Origin: Erwinia billingiae Eb661 | GTDB taxonomy: Bacteria; Pseudomonadota; Gammaproteobacteria; Enterobacterales; Enterobacteriaceae | Length of the DNA stretch: 64,000 nucleotides | Assembly (NCBI RefSeq): GCF_000196615.1 | Contig: NC_014306.1 | Location: 2,542,001 to 2,606,000, forward strand | Direction: 5' to 3' | Part shown: positions 9,510 through 17,357 of the stretch, in pieces | Layout: every line of letters starts with the position of its first letter | Numbering within the stretch: position 1 is the stretch's first letter | The notes under the pieces: model-generated | Told to the model about the DNA's origin: nothing | The model's input: the letters and a program-made list of their open reading frames with translations, nothing else | The model's database searches: none | Program-made: the position numbers and the translations under genes

Positions 9510-10517
9510 ATGAAACTATCCGTAATCATCCCTGCCTATAATGTCGCACCGTATATTGTGGAGTGCATTGATTCTCTACTTATGCAGATTGCTGCACCGA
9601 ATGAATTAATTATTATTAACGATGGCTCTACCGACAATACGTTAGCGCTGGTCGAAATGCATTATCGCCACCTGAGTAACGTTAAAGTGTTTACCATTCC
9701 CAATGGCGGACTGGGCCAGGCACGTGACTATGGCATTCGCATGGCGATGGGCGAATTTGTCTTCTGTTGCGATCCCGATGATGTATTGGGCGCCGGCTTC
9801 TTTGATGAGCTGAACAGGGTGACCAATCAGCATACTGATGTGGAGATATTCTGTTTTAATTCGGTGATGTTTGATGATGATGCGGAAGCCAAAACCCAGC
9901 CTAAAATGGTCCATCAGCGCTTTGGCCTGATGCCCGCCAGGGCCGTTTTCACTTCGTTACTGGAAACCGACAGCTATACCTCGGCCACCTGGAACTATGC
10001 GCTGAAACGCGCGGTGATTATCGACAACGGCATGCGCTACAGCCGTCGCCTGCACGAAGACCATATTTTCACCGTCGAGGCCTTTCTGCGCAGCGGCAAA
10101 GCCTTCGTCAGTCGGAATGTCTATTATAAACAGCGCATAAGAAGTGGTTCTTTAACCAACAGCGCCAAAAACGACAGCTTCTACCGTCAGCGTTACGATG
10201 CCTTTTTATGCTCATACAACATTCTGCTGATGCTGTTGGATCAGGATCCTGACCGCGACTATCTGAAGCGTTTGTATGCCATCCAGCAGTTCAAGCTGAT
10301 GATGTATCTCTGCGCCTGGGATAATACCGCCCCGCCGCAATACCTTCTCGACGCGGTGCAGTACCTGGGACGCGACCTGAAGCCCGGCAGCCTGATCAAT
10401 ATGATCCTGTTAAATCATCCGGCGCTGTATGGCTCGTTAATCCGCATGAAGCTGAACCGTCGCATCGCGAAAGAAAAAAAAGTCATTCAGAAAGCAGCCT
10501 CCCGCTCAGTCGCTTAG
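9510..10517 (+). CDS. Family 2 glycosyltransferase
   Basis: 335 residues. The N-terminal GT-A domain begins with KLSVIIPAYNV, then IIINDGSTDNT (about residue 40), GGLGQARDYG (about 69) and the DxD-type CCDPDD (about 91) that binds the metal and nucleotide sugar. It has no membrane helices, so it acts in the cytoplasm or at the inner membrane, on glycan or lipid acceptors that the sequence does not reveal. The ATG at 9510 is preferred over 9498 because GGGA lies six bases upstream and the family motif starts there. It is followed by its own terminator. With the divergent GT4-like gene it may form a small surface-glycan module; no polymerase, flippase or acyltransferase is nearby. Confidence 0.82.
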   Translation: MKLSVIIPAYNVAPYIVECIDSLLMQIAAPNELIIINDGSTDNTLALVEMHYRHLSNVKVFTIPNGGLGQARDYGIRMAMGEFVFCCDPDDVLGAGFFDELNRVTNQHTDVEIFCFNSVMFDDDAEAKTQPKMVHQRFGLMPARAVFTSLLETDSYTSATWNYALKRAVIIDNGMRYSRRLHEDHIFTVEAFLRSGKAFVSRNVYYKQRIRSGSLTNSAKNDSFYRQRYDAFLCSYNILLMLLDQDPDRDYLKRLYAIQQFKLMMYLCAWDNTAPPQYLLDAVQYLGRDLKPGSLINMILLNHPALYGSLIRMKLNRRIAKEKKVIQKAASRSVA

Positions 10518-10557
10518 CAAAATTACGCTGACGGATTCTACACTTCACATTTTCTCC

Positions 10558-10588
10558 AACCAGCAGGGCCACGCTGCTGGTTTTTTTT
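10558..10588 (+). terminator. Terminator after the family 2 glycosyltransferase
   Basis: Arms AACCAGCAG and CTGCTGGTT enclose the loop GGCCACG, followed by eight T residues. Confidence 0.9.
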
Positions 10589-10678
10589 ATTTAAAACGCC
10601 GCAATCATCGGTCGGGCGATGTAGCCAGAATCTGCGACACAACCGGGCTGCCCCAGTTAAGGGGCAGCCCGGTTGCTA

Positions 10679-12346
10679 TCAGAACGCTTCCCAGTTCTCA
10701 CTGGTGTTTGAGGCGACGGCCATCGCCGGTTTCCTTACCGCGCGTAACGGGGCAGATTTCACTGACACCGCCTTACGTTCCGCTTCCTGCGTCAGACGGA
10801 ATACCGCAACGGCACTGTTAAGGTGGGCTGCCTGCGCTTCCAGCGACTGCGCGGCAGAGGACGCTTCTTCCACCAGTGCCGCATTCTGTTGCGTCACCCG
10901 ATCCAGCTCTGACACCGCCAGCCCCACCTGACTGATGCCTTTGCTTTGCTCATCGGAAGCAGAAGAAATTTCGTCCATGATGTCGCGCACCTGCTTCACC
11001 GACACCACTATCGCCTGCATCGAGTCTTCGGCCTGTCCCGCCAGCTTCGAACCGTTCTGCACCCGCGCGGACGATTCGGCAATCAGGGTGTTAATGTCTT
11101 TGGCAGCAACAGCACTGCGCTGTGCCAGATTACGGACTTCTCCGGCCACCACGGCAAAACCACGACCATTTTCCCCGGCACGCGCCGCTTCAACCGCCGC
11201 ATTCAGCGCCAGGATATTGGTCTGGAAGGCAATACTTTCAATCACGCCGGTGATTTCCGCGATTTTCTTCGAGCTTTCTTCCAGCCCGAAGATGGTTTTG
11301 ATTACGCCATCGACGATCTCTCCGCCCTTTTCTGCCGTTTCCGCCGCTGACAGCGCCAGTTTTGCCGCCTGATGCGAGTTATCGGCATTCTGCTTCACGG
11401 TAGCGGTGATCTGCTCCATGCTGGCTGCCGTTTGCTCCAGCGAGGCGGCCTGCTGTTCGGTGCGGGAAGAGAGGTCGTTGTTACCGGCGGCAATTTCACT
11501 GACGCCGGTCAGAATGCTGTCCGAACTGGCGCGCACGTTACCCACGGTTTTCACCAGCGCCAGCTGCATGCCGTGCAGGCCAGCCAGCAGACGCGCCATT
11601 TCGTTACGCGCGCTGCGGTCGATCTCAATTGGCTGGGTCAGGTCGCCCTGCTCAATGGCACGAATATGGCCCAGCGCCAGGTTCAGTGGCTGAATTAACA
11701 CCCGGCTCATTACCCGCCAGCACAGGCCAATAAAGAACACCACAATCAGCAGAATGGAACCGAGCAGCCAAAGCATGGTGGCAAATGCCTGATTACTGCG
11801 GGTCGACGCCTGTTTGGACAGCTTGCTGATCGCATCGCGCCAGTGGTTATAGTCCGCTTCCATCGCCAGCTGATCGTTGGCGATATTCAACCCAAACAGA
11901 CCCGGCATATCGCGGTTAGCGGCAATGCCAATCAGCGTCGATAGCTGCGTGGAATAGACCTGATAGGTGGCGGCCAGCCGATCGTTTAACGCCGGATCCA
12001 GACCAGGAATGGCCGGGCCTGACTGGTATTCCTTAAACCAACGGTCTGCCAGCGCAATCTGTTCTTTGCCATGCTGCACCATGCCTTCGATTTTGCTGCT
12101 TGATGGCCCGTCTTTCTGCAACCAGATCAGGACGCGATTGCTGTCGGCGCGCGCGGCGTTCAACGCATACCAGGCGTTGGTTAACGCCATTACCTTGTCG
12201 TTTGCCGAACTGGCTGTTTCAAAACTGTCTTTATTGTCGCTAAGGGAAGAGAGAAAGAGAGCACCTGCAATAAGCTGTAATGCCCCGAAGGCGACAATGC
12301 TACAGAGCAGGAAAGAGGAGGTTTTAATGCGGTTGAAAACTGACAT
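10679..12346 (-). CDS. Methyl-accepting chemotaxis protein
   Basis: 555 residues. TM1 is at about 10-31, a four-helix-type periplasmic sensor at about 32-190 and TM2 at about 191-212. A HAMP domain and a long cytoplasmic signalling coil follow. The hairpin tip is typical ([20 protein letters not shown]), and methylation-helix sequences such as [20 protein letters not shown] are present. The protein ends in NWEAF, a variant of the NWETF tether for CheR and CheB found on Tar and Tsr, so it is probably a high-abundance receptor. The ligand is unknown. It is a single gene with a flagellar sigma-28 promoter at 12381-12407. Confidence 0.93.
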   Translation of the reverse strand: MSVFNRIKTSSFLLCSIVAFGALQLIAGALFLSSLSDNKDSFETASSANDKVMALTNAWYALNAARADSNRVLIWLQKDGPSSSKIEGMVQHGKEQIALADRWFKEYQSGPAIPGLDPALNDRLAATYQVYSTQLSTLIGIAANRDMPGLFGLNIANDQLAMEADYNHWRDAISKLSKQASTRSNQAFATMLWLLGSILLIVVFFIGLCWRVMSRVLIQPLNLALGHIRAIEQGDLTQPIEIDRSARNEMARLLAGLHGMQLALVKTVGNVRASSDSILTGVSEIAAGNNDLSSRTEQQAASLEQTAASMEQITATVKQNADNSHQAAKLALSAAETAEKGGEIVDGVIKTIFGLEESSKKIAEITGVIESIAFQTNILALNAAVEAARAGENGRGFAVVAGEVRNLAQRSAVAAKDINTLIAESSARVQNGSKLAGQAEDSMQAIVVSVKQVRDIMDEISSASDEQSKGISQVGLAVSELDRVTQQNAALVEEASSAAQSLEAQAAHLNSAVAVFRLTQEAERKAVSVKSAPLRAVRKPAMAVASNTSENWEAF

Positions 12347-12360
12347 ATCAGCACCCTGTT

Positions 12361-12382
12361 AAATGTGACACAAATCACATTT
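12361..12382. promoter_or_regulatory. Near-consensus CRP (cAMP receptor protein) site
   Basis: The centre is TGTGA-N6-TCACA with perfect half-sites, and the flanking AAA and TTT complete the 22-bp palindrome. Its centre is near +3 of the start predicted from the sigma-28 promoter, a position expected to block rather than activate that promoter. Confidence 0.75.
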
Positions 12383-12407
12383 ATCGGCATAGTTACCGGT
12401 AACATTA
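12381..12407 (-). promoter_or_regulatory. Sigma-28 (FliA) flagellar promoter of the chemoreceptor gene
   Basis: On the minus strand a perfect -10 box GCCGATAA (12381-12388) lies 11 bases from TAATGTTA (12400-12407). The latter is a 6-of-8 match to the -35 consensus TAAAGTTT. The start codon is about 35 bases downstream of the -10 box. Confidence 0.8.
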
Positions 12408-12412
12408 GGGCT

Positions 12413-12440
12413 GGTTAAGGGTTTATTTCACCCCTTAACC
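12413..12440. terminator. Hairpin downstream of yqjI
   Basis: Nine-base perfect arms GGTTAAGGG and CCCTTAACC with a ten-base loop lie 24 bases after the yqjI stop. A T run is lacking, so its use as a terminator is uncertain. Confidence 0.45.
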
Positions 12441-12463
12441 GTTGATGATTGGCATGACCACAA

Positions 12464-12997
12464 TCAGCTGCGTTCAATCTTTTTGGCCGCTTCATCCAGC
12501 GCATCGATAATGTCATACAGCGTGGATTGGGAAAGCTCGGGATGGGACAAGCGGGTATTGAGGGCCATTTTCATATTGTGAATGGCACGCTCAATTTCCG
12601 GAATGCTGCGGTTATTGACCAGCACGGCCATCGAGGTCAGCCTGCCGATGATGACTTGCAGGCTATCCTTAGCCTGTTCGAGCTGGCGTTCCCCTTCCTT
12701 CTCCAGACCATACGCCTTGCGCGCGGCCTGCGGATCCTTAACCCGAATGCAGTCCATCTCTTCCAGCAGCGTCAGATTGGGATAGATGATGCCCGGGCTG
12801 GGCGAATACTCGCCTTTCGATAGCTCCTCAATCGACTTTATCAGCTCGTAGCCATGCGCCGCACCCTGCGCGATAAAGTGCAGGATCAGCAGCCGGATAT
12901 CGCTGGCATCCAGCATTTTTTCGCGCCGTTTTCTGCGGACTTTGGCACAGGCTTCCTGCTGGGCCGGATCCTGAGGCGATTGCGGTGAGAGTTTCAT
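12464..12997 (-). CDS. yqjI: PadR-family regulator, YqjI type
   Basis: 177 residues. A winged-helix PadR domain spans about residues 32-110 (LLILHFIAQGAAHGYELIKSIEEL; SPSPGIIYPNL), followed by a helical dimerisation tail. It resembles E. coli YqjI, a nickel-responsive repressor of the ferric reductase gene yqjH, in both fold and neighbour. E. coli YqjI starts with a His/Cys-rich nickel-binding extension. Here the N-terminus is short and basic (KVRRKRREK) with no histidines, so nickel sensing by that route is not expected. The ATG at 12997 lies four bases after the stop of yqjH, so the two genes are co-transcribed instead of divergent as in E. coli. Confidence 0.75.
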   Translation of the reverse strand: MKLSPQSPQDPAQQEACAKVRRKRREKMLDASDIRLLILHFIAQGAAHGYELIKSIEELSKGEYSPSPGIIYPNLTLLEEMDCIRVKDPQAARKAYGLEKEGERQLEQAKDSLQVIIGRLTSMAVLVNNRSIPEIERAIHNMKMALNTRLSHPELSQSTLYDIIDALDEAAKKIERS

Positions 12998-13001
12998 GCG
13001 C

Positions 13002-13796
13002 TTATTTCTGATGCCAGTAAGCGACCGCGCGTACAAGGTCGGCTTCTTTTTGCCGTTGGCCGGTAAAGTAATCGCTCAGCAGTTTGACGGCTGCGCCCTC
13101 ACCGGTCAGCCAGATAAAATAGTCTTCATCTGGCAAGGCGATCTGATCCAGCTTGCCGATCAAATCCGCGGCGGTTGCGGTATTCATGTTGCCGCTGCCT
13201 AACCAGCAGACGTCAACACCGTCCATCTCTGGCAGGTAGGCTTTGCCGGTGGCTTCATCAGCCCAGGCAAACAGCGTAATCTTGCTGGCCGTCATTGTTG
13301 CCAGACGGCGCTTAAAGGCGGGAAGCCCGGTTTCATCGCAGACATACAGCTGAAAATCATAATCCTCTGGCACCACCAGTGAACCGCGTGGACCGCCGAC
13401 CGCCAGCTTGTCACCCGGTTGCGCTTTCGCCGCCCAGTCGCTGGCCACGCCGGACTGATGAAGATAGAAATCGAGCGTCAGCGTTGACTGGCCATCAAAG
13501 AACAACGGCGTGTAGTCGCGTGCGACCGGCCGGACGCCATCTTTCCACACCACGCCATCTTCGGTGATTTCCGGCAGGTGAAACTCACCGGTCTTAGGAT
13601 CGGGGAAAAAGACTTTGATATGATCATCAAAACCTTGCGAGGTGAAGCCTTCAAGGGCTTCGCCACCAAATTCGATGCGGTAGAAGTTGCCGGCAATAAA
13701 TTCCTTCGAGACCACTTCTAACGGGCGAAAACGCAGTTCATTTCTTACGCGGCGCGGGATGCGACGACTTTTTTCAGCGAACTCAGACAAGATCAT
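13002..13796 (-). CDS. yqjH: Siderophore-interacting ferric reductase, YqjH type
   Basis: 264 residues. YqjH-type proteins use NADPH and FAD to reduce ferric siderophore complexes and release iron in the cytoplasm. Shared family blocks are PRRVRNELRFRPL near the start and GFTSQGFDDHIKVFFP (about 52-67). DYTPL (about 95) is part of the FAD-binding region. GDKLAVGGPRGSLVVPEDYDFQLYVCDE, DDYFIWLTGEG and a final AYWHQK follow. The ATG at 13796 was chosen because homology starts nearby, although GGGAG lies very close to it; a TTG at 13835 is possible but lacks support. It is first in an operon with yqjI, with a palindrome at 13851-13867 upstream. Confidence 0.85.
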   Translation of the reverse strand: MILSEFAEKSRRIPRRVRNELRFRPLEVVSKEFIAGNFYRIEFGGEALEGFTSQGFDDHIKVFFPDPKTGEFHLPEITEDGVVWKDGVRPVARDYTPLFFDGQSTLTLDFYLHQSGVASDWAAKAQPGDKLAVGGPRGSLVVPEDYDFQLYVCDETGLPAFKRRLATMTASKITLFAWADEATGKAYLPEMDGVDVCWLGSGNMNTATAADLIGKLDQIALPDEDYFIWLTGEGAAVKLLSDYFTGQRQKEADLVRAVAYWHQK

Positions 13797-13850
13797 TCTC
13801 CCAAATGGGGTGGCGAACCCGTGATTACGCGCCAACTGGCTTGGGCTAAA

Positions 13851-13867
13851 ATATATCTATGATATAT
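13851..13867. promoter_or_regulatory. Palindrome upstream of yqjH, candidate PadR operator
   Basis: ATATATC-TAT-GATATAT is a perfect inverted repeat (7+3+7), which can also be read as two tandem ATATATCT units 11 bases apart. It sits 55 bases before the yqjH start. PadR proteins commonly bind such AT-rich dyads; binding by this YqjI is inference. Confidence 0.5.
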
Positions 13868-13915
13868 CTTGATCACAAGCTAATTCGCTAACGCTCTGCA
13901 CGGGCCGCCAGATCC

Positions 13916-15238
13916 TCAGGGTTTCGCTGCGGCGGTTACCCGCCAGACCACATTGCCGGCATCATCCGCAATCAGTAATCCACCCTGCCGATCCATGGTT
14001 AGCCCGACAGGCAACCCGCGCACCTCTTTCTGGTCATCAGTCAGGAATCCGGTCACCACCGGTTTAGGCTGGCCCACCGGCTTGCCGTCTTTAAAGGCAA
14101 CCCAGACAACCTGATAGCCATTCAACGGTTTACGGTTCCAGCTGCCGTGTTCACTGATAAAGGCGCCACCGCGATAGTCTGCCAGGTTATCGCCCTGGTA
14201 GAACCACAATCCCAGCGGGGCTACGTGCGAACTCAGGGCATAATCTGGCTTGAGCGCTTTGGCGACCAGGTCCGGACGCTGCGGGCTGACGCGTTGGTCG
14301 ATATGCTGGCCGTAGTAACTGTAAGGCCAGCCGTAGAAACCGCCCTCCTGCACCGAGGTCATATAGTCCGGCACTAAATCGGCACCGATTTCGTCACGTT
14401 CGTTGACGATCGCCCACAACTTGCCAGTTTGCGGTTCCCATTGCAGACCGGTTGGATTGCGCAATCCGCTGGCGTAAATACGGCTGGCACCGGAAGCAAC
14501 ATCGACTTCCAGAATGTCCGCGCGGCGGTATTCAGCGCCAATGCCGTTCTCGGTAATGTTACTGTTGGAGCCAATCCCCGCATACAGCTTACTGCCGTCC
14601 GGGCTGGCTAGCAGCGACTTGGTCCAGTGGTGATTGATTGGGCCGCCAGGCAGCTCGGTCAGCTCGGTGCCGGCGTCACCGATCTTCGTTTCCCCGCTTT
14701 TATACGGATATTTTCGAATCGCATCGGCGTTGGCGACATACAGGTTGTCGCCAATCAGCTGGATACCAAACGGCGAATAGAGGCCTTCGAGGAAAACGTG
14801 TTTTTCCCAGGTTTTCCCATCGCCGTTGCTGTTTCTGAGCAGCGTGATCCGGTTGCCGCCCGCGCCGCCTTTGCCGGACGCATTTTTAATGAGGCCGGTG
14901 ATCAGCTGTTTTGGCTGGGTGGTCGGCGCTTTTGGCCCGCTGCCTTCAACCACCAGAATATCGCCGTTCGGCAGCGTATAAAGCTGCCGTGGATGTTGCA
15001 GGCCGTCGGCAATTTTCTCGATGTTCAGTCCTTCCGCCACCTTCGGCTTTTCGCCCTCTTTCCACGCGGCACCCGCAGGCACCTGCATCGGCGGGATCAG
15101 GAAGTTTTTGGCTGCCGGAAGTTCAGGATTTGCCCCGGTCTGCCGGGAGGGATCGATTTTCGCGCCGTCATCACAGCCTGAAATGACCAGGGTAATTGAG
15201 ACGGCCAGCAACGAGAGGATCAGTGATTTAGGGATCAT
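13916..15238 (-). CDS. PQQ-dependent sugar dehydrogenase lipoprotein, sorbosone dehydrogenase family
   Basis: 440 residues. The N-terminus is a lipoprotein signal ending in a lipobox (VISGC, Cys 21), so the enzyme is anchored to a membrane facing the periplasm. The body is a six-bladed propeller of the soluble glucose/sorbosone dehydrogenase family. Blade motifs are GLQHPRQLYTLPNGDILVVE (about 80-99), SPFGIQLIGDNLYVAN and GLRNPTGLQWEPQTGKLW. VNERDEIGADLVPDYMTSV is the conserved stretch near the PQQ site. The AEHGSWNR-like block is ISEHGSWNRKPLNG. Substrates of such enzymes vary (aldoses, sorbosone) and cannot be assigned. Its start overlaps the stop of the DUF2231 gene as ATGA, so the two are translationally coupled. 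Confidence 0.85.
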   Translation of the reverse strand: MIPKSLILSLLAVSITLVISGCDDGAKIDPSRQTGANPELPAAKNFLIPPMQVPAGAAWKEGEKPKVAEGLNIEKIADGLQHPRQLYTLPNGDILVVEGSGPKAPTTQPKQLITGLIKNASGKGGAGGNRITLLRNSNGDGKTWEKHVFLEGLYSPFGIQLIGDNLYVANADAIRKYPYKSGETKIGDAGTELTELPGGPINHHWTKSLLASPDGSKLYAGIGSNSNITENGIGAEYRRADILEVDVASGASRIYASGLRNPTGLQWEPQTGKLWAIVNERDEIGADLVPDYMTSVQEGGFYGWPYSYYGQHIDQRVSPQRPDLVAKALKPDYALSSHVAPLGLWFYQGDNLADYRGGAFISEHGSWNRKPLNGYQVVWVAFKDGKPVGQPKPVVTGFLTDDQKEVRGLPVGLTMDRQGGLLIADDAGNVVWRVTAAAKP

Positions 15239-15669
15239 AAAACCTCCTGAGTGCGGGTACGTAAAGCCAGCTGAACATTCGCAAACAGCAGCAGTAGCAC
15301 CACCAGCGTGGATAGGATTGCGCCAGTCGGCACGACGGCAAAGGCATCACGGCTGTGAACAAAGGCGTTGAATACCGCCAGCACAATCGCCAGCAGCCAT
15401 GCCCAGAAATGGATTTTGATTGCCGATCCCTGCGGATAGGAATGCCCCACCCACACCTGAACCAGATTGATCAGACGGGGGATAATGGCGATCACCAGAC
15501 CAAAAGCAATCAGCCAGCTGGCGGCTCGGGTCCAGACGATCTCCGTGCTGTAGATATAAATAATATCGAACATCCAGGCGGCAACAAAAAAGCCAAGAGG
15601 CACGGGATTCAACAACGAATAAAGGGCAACAGCCAGGGCGGAATTACGGGATGGTGCATGAGATGACAT
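15235..15669 (-). CDS. DUF2231 inner-membrane protein
   Basis: 144 residues with four membrane helices (about 16-38, 46-65, 85-105, 112-130), fitting the DUF2231 family. The function of the family is unknown. Its members are often encoded next to sorbosone-dehydrogenase-like proteins, as here, where the stop overlaps the next start by four bases. A role as membrane partner or electron-transfer module for that enzyme is inference; the conserved His and Asp residues in the helices (HFWAW, HSRDAF) could bind haem but nothing shows it. Confidence 0.75.
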   Translation of the reverse strand: MSSHAPSRNSALAVALYSLLNPVPLGFFVAAWMFDIIYIYSTEIVWTRAASWLIAFGLVIAIIPRLINLVQVWVGHSYPQGSAIKIHFWAWLLAIVLAVFNAFVHSRDAFAVVPTGAILSTLVVLLLLFANVQLALRTRTQEVL

Positions 15670-15791
15670 TCACAGGCTCCTTTTACAAAATGCGCACGGC
15701 GAAGGGAAAAGCCGACGTGCCCGACTGTAAAAGGTTAGTTAACTTAATGACTTTGTGTTTGTAAATGTGACATTAAGTGATTCAAACGCCG

Positions 15792-15825
15792 AAAAAAAAG
15801 CCGGCGGACGGGCATCCACCGGCTT
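15792..15825 (-). terminator. Terminator of sad
   Basis: Arms AAGCCGGCGGA and TCCACCGGCTT have one mismatch in eleven. The eight-A run at 15792-15799 is the U tract on the minus strand. It lies 21 bases past the stop. Confidence 0.85.
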
Positions 15826-15846
15826 ACATCACGTTAACAAATCGCG

Positions 15847-17226
15847 TTACGCTTCCTGCCACACCGTCTGAGCATTGGTGAACTCGCGGATACCGAAGTG
15901 GGACAGCTCACGACCAAAGCCGCTGTGCTTTACGCCACCAATCGGCACACGGGGATCCGAGAAGCTTGGCGAGTTGATAAACACGCCACCGGTTTCAATC
16001 TGACTTGCCAGTTCGCGTGCTTTTTCCAGATCCTTGCTCCACAGGCTGCCGCCCAGGCCGAACTCAGAATCGTTGGCCATCGCAATGGCATCAGCGGCGT
16101 CTTTGGCCACAATCAGCGAGGCGACCGGGCCAAACAGCTCCTGCTTAAAGCTGGTCATGCCGGGCTTCACGTTGCTTAACACGGTCGGCGCATAGAAGTT
16201 GGCCTCGCCTGGGATCACATGGCCGCCTAACAGGCACTCGGCCCCTTCTTTCAGCGTTGCCTGCACCTGAGAATCCAGCTCATCACGCAGATCGAAGCGC
16301 GCCATTGGGCCGATATAGGTGTCTTCTTCGCGCGGATCGCCCACTTTCATCGCTTTTACCGCGGCGACAAACTTGTCACGGAACTCGTCGAATACCGCAG
16401 ATTCAACGATGATGCGTTTCGCGGCAATACAGATTTGTCCGCTGTTGGCAAAACGGCCTGAAATTGCCCCTTTTACGGCCGCATCAATGTCGGCATCGGC
16501 CAGCACGATAAAGGCATCGGCACCGCCCAGCTCCAGCACGCTTTTCTTGATTGCCGCACCCGCCAGACCGGCAATTGCCGCACCCGCACGCACGCTGCCC
16601 GTTAAGGTCACCGCAGCAATACGGCGATCGTTAATGATTTTAGCCACCGCGTCATTATCGGCATTCACTACTTTGAACAAGCCTTCCGGCACGCCGGCTG
16701 CAGTCAGCACGGATTGCAGCAGCAGTGCTGAGCCCATCACGTTTGGCGCAGGTTTCAACAGGTAGCTGTTACCTGCCAGCATGATAGGGACCGCGCCACG
16801 CAGCACTTGCCAGACCGGGAAGTTCCACGGCATTACGGCCAGAATCGGGCCCAGCGGCAGATACTGCACAAAGGCTTTATTGTTCTCAACCAGCGTCGGC
16901 TCAGGCTTGAGGAATTCCGGGCCCTGCTCGGCATACCATTCGCACAGACGCGCGCTTTTCTCGACTTCAGCCAGACCTTGCGTCACCGGCTTACCCATTT
17001 CATCGGTCATCATCTCTGCCAGCTCGCGGGCATGTTGACGCAGGCCGCCAGCGATATTTCGCAACAGCGCGCTGCGGGCGGAGATATCGGTGACGCGCCA
17101 GCCCTGGAAAGCGGACCAGGTCTGCTGCAGCGCCGTATCGACATCGGCTGCGGAGGCAAAAGGCGTGTTACGTGACACGTCGCCAGTAAAGGGATTGCGT
17201 GAGACTGCACCTGTAGTTGCGTTCAT
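15847..17226 (-). CDS. sad: NAD+-dependent succinate semialdehyde dehydrogenase (Sad/YneI)
   Basis: 459 residues, an aldehyde dehydrogenase that oxidises succinate semialdehyde to succinate at the end of 4-aminobutyrate and putrescine breakdown. It tracks E. coli Sad closely: RSALLRNIAGGLR and EMGKPVTQGLAEVEKSA lead into MPWNFPVWQVLRGAVP. The TGSVRAGAAI loop, the LELGGADAFIV stretch with the general-base Glu, and the catalytic Cys in SGQICIAAKR follow. The C-terminal SGFGRELSHFG block is also shared. The ATG at 17226 follows AGGAG; a 22-residue upstream extension is in frame but has no such site. It is divergent from a ptrR orthologue, as in E. coli. Confidence 0.92.
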   Translation of the reverse strand: MNATTGAVSRNPFTGDVSRNTPFASAADVDTALQQTWSAFQGWRVTDISARSALLRNIAGGLRQHARELAEMMTDEMGKPVTQGLAEVEKSARLCEWYAEQGPEFLKPEPTLVENNKAFVQYLPLGPILAVMPWNFPVWQVLRGAVPIMLAGNSYLLKPAPNVMGSALLLQSVLTAAGVPEGLFKVVNADNDAVAKIINDRRIAAVTLTGSVRAGAAIAGLAGAAIKKSVLELGGADAFIVLADADIDAAVKGAISGRFANSGQICIAAKRIIVESAVFDEFRDKFVAAVKAMKVGDPREEDTYIGPMARFDLRDELDSQVQATLKEGAECLLGGHVIPGEANFYAPTVLSNVKPGMTSFKQELFGPVASLIVAKDAADAIAMANDSEFGLGGSLWSKDLEKARELASQIETGGVFINSPSFSDPRVPIGGVKHSGFGRELSHFGIREFTNAQTVWQEA

Positions 17227-17357
17227 AAAATTCTCCTGATCCGTGGGCATCATTGCCCGAAGCAAAGGGATTAACGTTGATATCATCATCATAGGCTTGC
17301 GGAGCTTTCTTTAAAAATGAATAATAATGAAAATATCTTACTCATATTGAGAATGTT

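Noticed and set aside
13797..13835. TTG start of yqjH giving 13 extra residues
   Set aside because: No ribosome site upstream, and homology to YqjH begins after the ATG at 13796.
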